DNA of 8,581 nt from an uncultured Longilinea sp. Lineage in GTDB: Bacteria > Chloroflexota > Anaerolineae > Anaerolineales > Anaerolineaceae. The stretch covers positions 1 to 8,581 of the forward strand of contig CALMIB010000168.1 in the NCBI GenBank assembly GCA_937863945.1, written 5' to 3'. Under the pieces are notes generated by a model. That model was not told where the DNA came from. It was given only the letters and a program-made list of their open reading frames with translations, and did no database searches. This document shows positions 6,501 through 8,581 of this stretch, piece after piece. Position 1 is the first letter of the stretch. Every line of letters starts with the position of its first letter. Position numbers and translations under genes: made by a program.

Positions 6501-7155
6501 GGTCATACTCAATCGCGCGCTGGGCTTGTTTCTCCAGGCTCTTCAGGCGCGGCTCAAGCTCGCTGAGAATATCCAGAACGCGTTCCAGGTTGCGGCGGGT
6601 CTGATCTAATCGGTTCAACGACTCTTCGCGCCGGCTGCGATACAGGCCGATGCCGGCCGCCTCCTCGAAGAACCGGCGGCGTTCGTCCGGTTTGAGCGAC
6701 AGGGCGGCGTCCACCAGGCCCTGCCCGATGATGGTATAGGTCCGCTCGGCCAGCCCGGATTGAGCCAGCAACTCAGAGATCTCTTTCAAGCGCACACGCT
6801 GACCGTTGAGCAAATACTCGTTGTTACCATCGCGGTAAGCGCGGCGGGTGATTTCCACCTCGGCAAAATCGATGGGCAGCCAGCCGTCTTCGTTGTCGAA
6901 AACAATCGCCGCCGAAGCCATGCCGGCCCGCGGGCGAAATTCGGATCCGGCAAAGATCATATCCTCGGTTTTTCGGCCGCGCAACAGGCTGTAGGACTGT
7001 TCGCCCAACACCCAGCGCAGAGAATCGGCAATATTCGATTTCCCCGATCCATTCGGGCCGACGACCGCAGTGATGCGCCCCGGAAACTGAAATTGAGTCC
7101 GGCTTGCAAAGGTTTTATATCCGTGTAATTCAAGCTGTTTCAGCCGAGATGCCAT
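3550..7155 (-). CDS. smc: Chromosome segregation protein SMC
   Basis: A 1201-residue SMC ATPase, which dimerises and, with ScpA/ScpB, loops and compacts the chromosome. The N-terminal head has Walker A GPNGSGKS (residues 33-40), Q-loop Gln53 in VLGEQS, and the LRG/EDMIFAGS segment. Long coiled coils run from about 170 to 510 and 690 to 1030. The hinge (about 525-670) contains GLLDVPSEYEAAIAGALGDH and ends with the glycine-rich GEVFTGSGSIIAG. The C-terminal head has signature LLSGGERSL (Ser1104), Walker B FCVMDEVDAMLDE with Asp1131 and catalytic Glu1132, and switch His1163 in VITHNR. All ATPase motifs and full length are present, so it should be functional. The ATG has AGGAG 4 nt upstream, a slightly short spacing. 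It lies 31 nt after rnc, forming the common rnc-smc pair; ftsY, scpA and scpB are not adjacent. Confidence 0.98.
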   Translation of the reverse strand: MASRLKQLELHGYKTFASRTQFQFPGRITAVVGPNGSGKSNIADSLRWVLGEQSYSLLRGRKTEDMIFAGSEFRPRAGMASAAIVFDNEDGWLPIDFAEVEITRRAYRDGNNEYLLNGQRVRLKEISELLAQSGLAERTYTIIGQGLVDAALSLKPDERRRFFEEAAGIGLYRSRREESLNRLDQTRRNLERVLDILSELEPRLKSLEKQAQRAIEYDRIMADLRVSLREWYGYHWHRAQRDLSQARETVRTQEARLLQAREKLEAVEKKVNAVRDQLQELRGQLNGWHAQSAELHNQRERVSRSLAVLDERKRALVQQGGTLEADLAMQEEEEKSRQNRLDGLILEEERLQAELSDARAQMEEARKALLARQREREAVEQKLRDARRQMAGAETRQVQIKAHQDELQNRIVTLQRNRDALARSVESGEDGLHQAQVKQAQARGEKERAEQHLREAEENLRRQQERVSDLEGQRKGFLDRRTHFEAERVRFAAQVEVLDQAEKSMAGLNQGAKLLLEAVGQKKISGNLRALSGLLDVPSEYEAAIAGALGDHLDAILVEAGTDPELALEYLEKNGNGRAILLPVDGLKPSKDLSDIQDADLIGNASSLVNASPEMQPVMRFLLGQVLVARSRAGARRIAAKLPAHARAVTLRGEVFTGSGSIIAGREPRASVIGRPRQKREYQDALADAEKQLAEAKESLQHFDETLIRDRGLQQEMDKAVRQASQALNQANQAYQQATLEAEQARQKRDFQRGQINSLEDQMRRSEEELKQSAANLKKTSAEIESFNEQIREQNRTLAGLPVDEFQGQVSHWSTNAAVVERALRDTSRRLDEYQQALDASRNQQKALQQRKIEQKAALEQLDIEKESYRQDESRINAAIDALQQQIDPAEKALTELDKQYNDLQGDQMAAQQAVSVADRYTTQAQLEMTRISESIENLRRRIEEDFGLVALEYSQDNVGPNPLPLDGMVQELPKVKELAPEIEEAISRQRAQLRRLGAINPEAQAEYRSVKERHEFLTSQVADLKKADQDLREVIAELDELMKREFRKTFDAVAVEFREMFTRLFGGGSARLILTDAENVAETGIDIEARLPGRREQGLSLLSGGERSLTAVALIFSLLKVSPTPFCVMDEVDAMLDEANVGRFCDLLRELSQTTQFIVITHNRNTVQIADVIYGITMGRDSASQMISLRLDELSEEMIR

Positions 7156-7186
7156 GCAGCTCCTGCTAAGAAGAAATGATCCCGGC

Positions 7187-7909
7187 CTAATCGACCAGTC
7201 CCAGTTGTTGCAGCGCGTTTTGCGCCGCAGCCTTTGCCGCCGCCTGCTTGCTGTGTCCCATCCCGCTGCCCTTCACTTCGCCCAGGATGAGCACATCGAC
7301 GGCAAACATTTTCGAATGATCCGGCCCGGTGGCGCTCCGGGTGACATATTGCGGCGCCTGATAGCCCTGGGCCTGCGCCCACTCCTGCAACATACTCTTG
7401 GAATCCTCGTTTTTCCGGTTGACGAGAATATCGTCCGCGGCAGATTCCAGCAGCGGCCCGATGAATTTCATCACGCCGTCGATACCGGCATCGATGTAAA
7501 TGGCGCCAACGACAGCCTCGAAGGTGTCGCACAGCAACGCCGGCCGCAATCGGCCGCCGGCAGCCGTTTCACCGCGGCCCAGGCGCATCGCGCCGCCCAG
7601 ATCGATCTGCCGGGCAAATTCGGCCAGCGCTTCGGTATGCACCAACGCCGATCGCATGCGGGTCAGGTCGCCTTCATGCATCTCGGGGTAGCGGTCATAC
7701 AACCAGGCCCCCACCGTGAAATCCAGCACGGCATCACCCAAAAATTCCAGCCGCTCGTTGTCTTCGAGCGCTTCGGAATGTTCGTTCAGGTATGACCGGT
7801 GGGTCAAAGCGCGGCTTAACAACAGCCAATCCTTGAACTTCAGACCCAGGCGTTCCGCAAGTTCCTGCGGCGATTCGCGCAAGTTTGCCCCGTTGGTCGT
7901 AAGATCCAT
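7187..7909 (-). CDS. rnc: Ribonuclease III
   Basis: A 240-residue RNase III, a double-strand-specific endonuclease that matures rRNA and processes structured mRNAs. The nuclease domain opens with LTHRSYLNEH and carries the signature NERLEFLGDAVLD (residues 51-63), then DTFEAVVGAIYID (128-140). Metal-binding acidic residues Glu52, Glu55, Asp59, Asp128 and Glu131 keep the E. coli spacing. The dsRNA-binding domain (about 168-238) ends in GSGMGHSKQAAAKAAAQNAL. The frame stays open to an upstream ATG at 7978 (263 residues). I prefer the ATG at 7909 because GGGAGG lies 5 nt upstream and the length fits the family. The longer form would add 23 unconserved residues. It lies between a threonine synthase-like gene and smc in one minus-strand transcription unit. 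Confidence 0.96.
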   Translation of the reverse strand: MDLTTNGANLRESPQELAERLGLKFKDWLLLSRALTHRSYLNEHSEALEDNERLEFLGDAVLDFTVGAWLYDRYPEMHEGDLTRMRSALVHTEALAEFARQIDLGGAMRLGRGETAAGGRLRPALLCDTFEAVVGAIYIDAGIDGVMKFIGPLLESAADDILVNRKNEDSKSMLQEWAQAQGYQAPQYVTRSATGPDHSKMFAVDVLILGEVKGSGMGHSKQAAAKAAAQNALQQLGLVD

Positions 7910-7986
7910 TAGTTCCTCCCGGAACTCAGGGGGCGCCAGCCACCTCAACCAGGCCGGTCCAGGTAGCTTGCGATCCATCAGTTCCT
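7903..7986 (-). repeat. Duplicated initiation-site sequence at the 5' end of rnc
   Basis: AGGAACTGATGGATC (7972-7986, minus strand) and AGGAACTAATGGATC (7903-7917) agree at 14 of 15 bases. Each contains a Shine-Dalgarno-like AGGA and an ATG. The copies are 69 nt apart, exactly 23 codons, so both ATGs share the rnc frame. The sequences between and around the copies are not otherwise alike. Confidence 0.7.
7915..7920 (-). promoter_or_regulatory. Preferred rnc ribosome-binding site
   Basis: GGGAGG on the minus strand sits 5 nt (AACTA) before the ATG at 7909 and is stronger than the AGGA before the upstream ATG at 7978. It therefore favours the shorter RNase III. The upstream site has nearly the same surrounding sequence, so use of both starts is possible. 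Confidence 0.65.
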
Positions 7987-7990
7987 ATTG

Positions 7991-8581
7991 TTAAACGTTG
8001 AAGGTAGATGCTTTATATCCAGATCCCGACAGGATCAATACTGCCGGCTCAAGTATTTTACCCGATAATTGCCGATATGCAGCCCAAACCAGTGCGGAAG
8101 TTGGTTCGACATACAAGCCGCGCCGGGCCAGTTCGCGCGCGGCCGGCCAGATCTCCACTTCCGGGATGGCCAGAAAGGTCCCCGCACCAGGTTGGATCTC
8201 GGCGAGCAGGGCGCGTGCGCGCACGGGATTGCGCACGCGCACGCCCTCGGCGATGGTCGGCCCTTCTCCGGCCAGTTCCATGGCCGCCAGCCCGCGCGTA
8301 AATGCCTGCACCAGCGGAGCGCAGGCTGCCGCCTGGACGCCGACCAGGTGGGGGATTTTTTGGATGTGCCCGCCGTTCATCAGCGCGACATAGCCGCGCA
8401 GGATGCCCAACAGCAACCCACCGTGCCCGACCGGCGCAATGACCGTGCCAACCTCGCCGGCCTGCTGCCAGAGTTCGTACGCGATTGTGGCGATGCCTTC
8501 TAGCCCAAAGGGTAAATAGGCGTGACTGGCATACGGAACGCCCCGCCTGGCTTCTTCCAGCACCGCCTCCGCCGCGGCGGA
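7991..8581 (-). CDS. C-terminal part of a PLP-dependent threonine synthase-like enzyme
   Basis: The last 196 residues of a fold-type II pyridoxal-phosphate enzyme enter from the right edge; the lysine that binds PLP lies outside. The segment VGHGGLLLGILRG (coded around 8393-8431) corresponds to the glycine-rich phosphate-binding loop of threonine synthases and threonine dehydratases. EPTSALVWAAYRQL is the usual late helix, and LILSGSGYK near the end matches the C-terminal Gly/Ser motif near the cofactor ring in this group. Together these fit threonine synthase (phosphohomoserine to threonine) or a close paralog such as a dehydratase or diaminopropionate-type lyase. The exact reaction cannot be fixed from this half. 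The stop lies 81 nt before the preferred rnc start, so it is probably the upstream gene of the same transcription unit, unlike the frequent acpP-rnc-smc order. Confidence 0.82.
   Translation of the reverse strand, partial: SAAAEAVLEEARRGVPYASHAYLPFGLEGIATIAYELWQQAGEVGTVIAPVGHGGLLLGILRGYVALMNGGHIQKIPHLVGVQAAACAPLVQAFTRGLAAMELAGEGPTIAEGVRVRNPVRARALLAEIQPGAGTFLAIPEVEIWPAARELARRGLYVEPTSALVWAAYRQLSGKILEPAVLILSGSGYKASTFNV
8211..8240. repeat. GC-rich inverted repeat inside the PLP-enzyme gene
   Basis: GCGCGTGCGC (8211-8220) and GCGCACGCGC (8231-8240) are perfect 10-bp inverted copies around a 10-nt spacer. They encode the Val/Arg/Ala-rich stretch RVRNPVRARAL. The repeat probably follows from GC-rich Arg, Val and Ala codons. 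It could form a stable RNA stem, but no regulatory role is supported. Confidence 0.5.

Noticed and set aside
8211..8240. The GC-rich inverted repeat considered as an operator or internal terminator
   Set aside because: It lies inside conserved coding sequence, has no T-tract on either strand, and is explained by alternating Arg, Val and Ala codons.
1..8581. Search for CRISPR arrays, insertion sequences, tRNA/rRNA genes, integration sites or a defence system
   Set aside because: No regularly spaced repeats, transposase or integrase motifs, terminal repeats, cloverleaf-like sequences or defence-gene domains were seen. The window is filled with conserved housekeeping genes.

Overview
This 8.6 kb window looks like ordinary chromosome from a GC-rich bacterium. 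A Chloroflexota (Anaerolineae-like) origin is my inference. It rests on a long Thr/Pro-rich linker in a membrane-anchored parvulin, a zinc-ribbon S18, the GC-rich codon use and the mix of conserved genes. I see no mobile element, CRISPR array, tRNA or rRNA.

Layout: (1) positions 1-117 hold the C-terminal end of a plus-strand gene, probably a Gfo/Idh/MocA-type oxidoreductase. (2) An AIM24/TIGR00266-family gene lies on the minus strand (173-859), with a hairpin terminator between the two converging genes. (3) A divergent 229-bp intergenic region carries a plausible extended -10 promoter and a structured leader. The leader closely resembles the known S6:S18-binding autoregulatory motif. (4) The plus-strand operon rpsF-ssb-rpsR (1089-2124) closes with a strong hairpin at 2142-2173. 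(5) A plus-strand membrane-anchored parvulin-type peptidyl-prolyl isomerase (2197-3480) carries a 76-residue Thr/Pro-rich insert. (6) A strong bidirectional terminator (3498-3531) separates it from the converging minus-strand cluster. (7) That cluster runs, in transcription order, from a threonine synthase-like PLP enzyme (partial, entering from the right edge) to rnc (RNase III) to smc (chromosome condensation).

The genes are mostly core information-processing functions: ribosomal proteins S6 and S18 flanking single-stranded DNA-binding protein, RNase III next to SMC, and an envelope folding factor. The expected 3' partner rplI is absent from the S6 operon, and ftsY does not follow smc.

I found no evidence of a wholly new system. 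The most rewarding observations are regulatory: the S6:S18-type leader with its bulged ACCCGA, a competing hairpin around the rpsF ribosome-binding site, and a duplicated, in-frame translation-initiation site at the start of rnc. The Thr/Pro insertion in the PPIase is the most distinctive protein-level feature.
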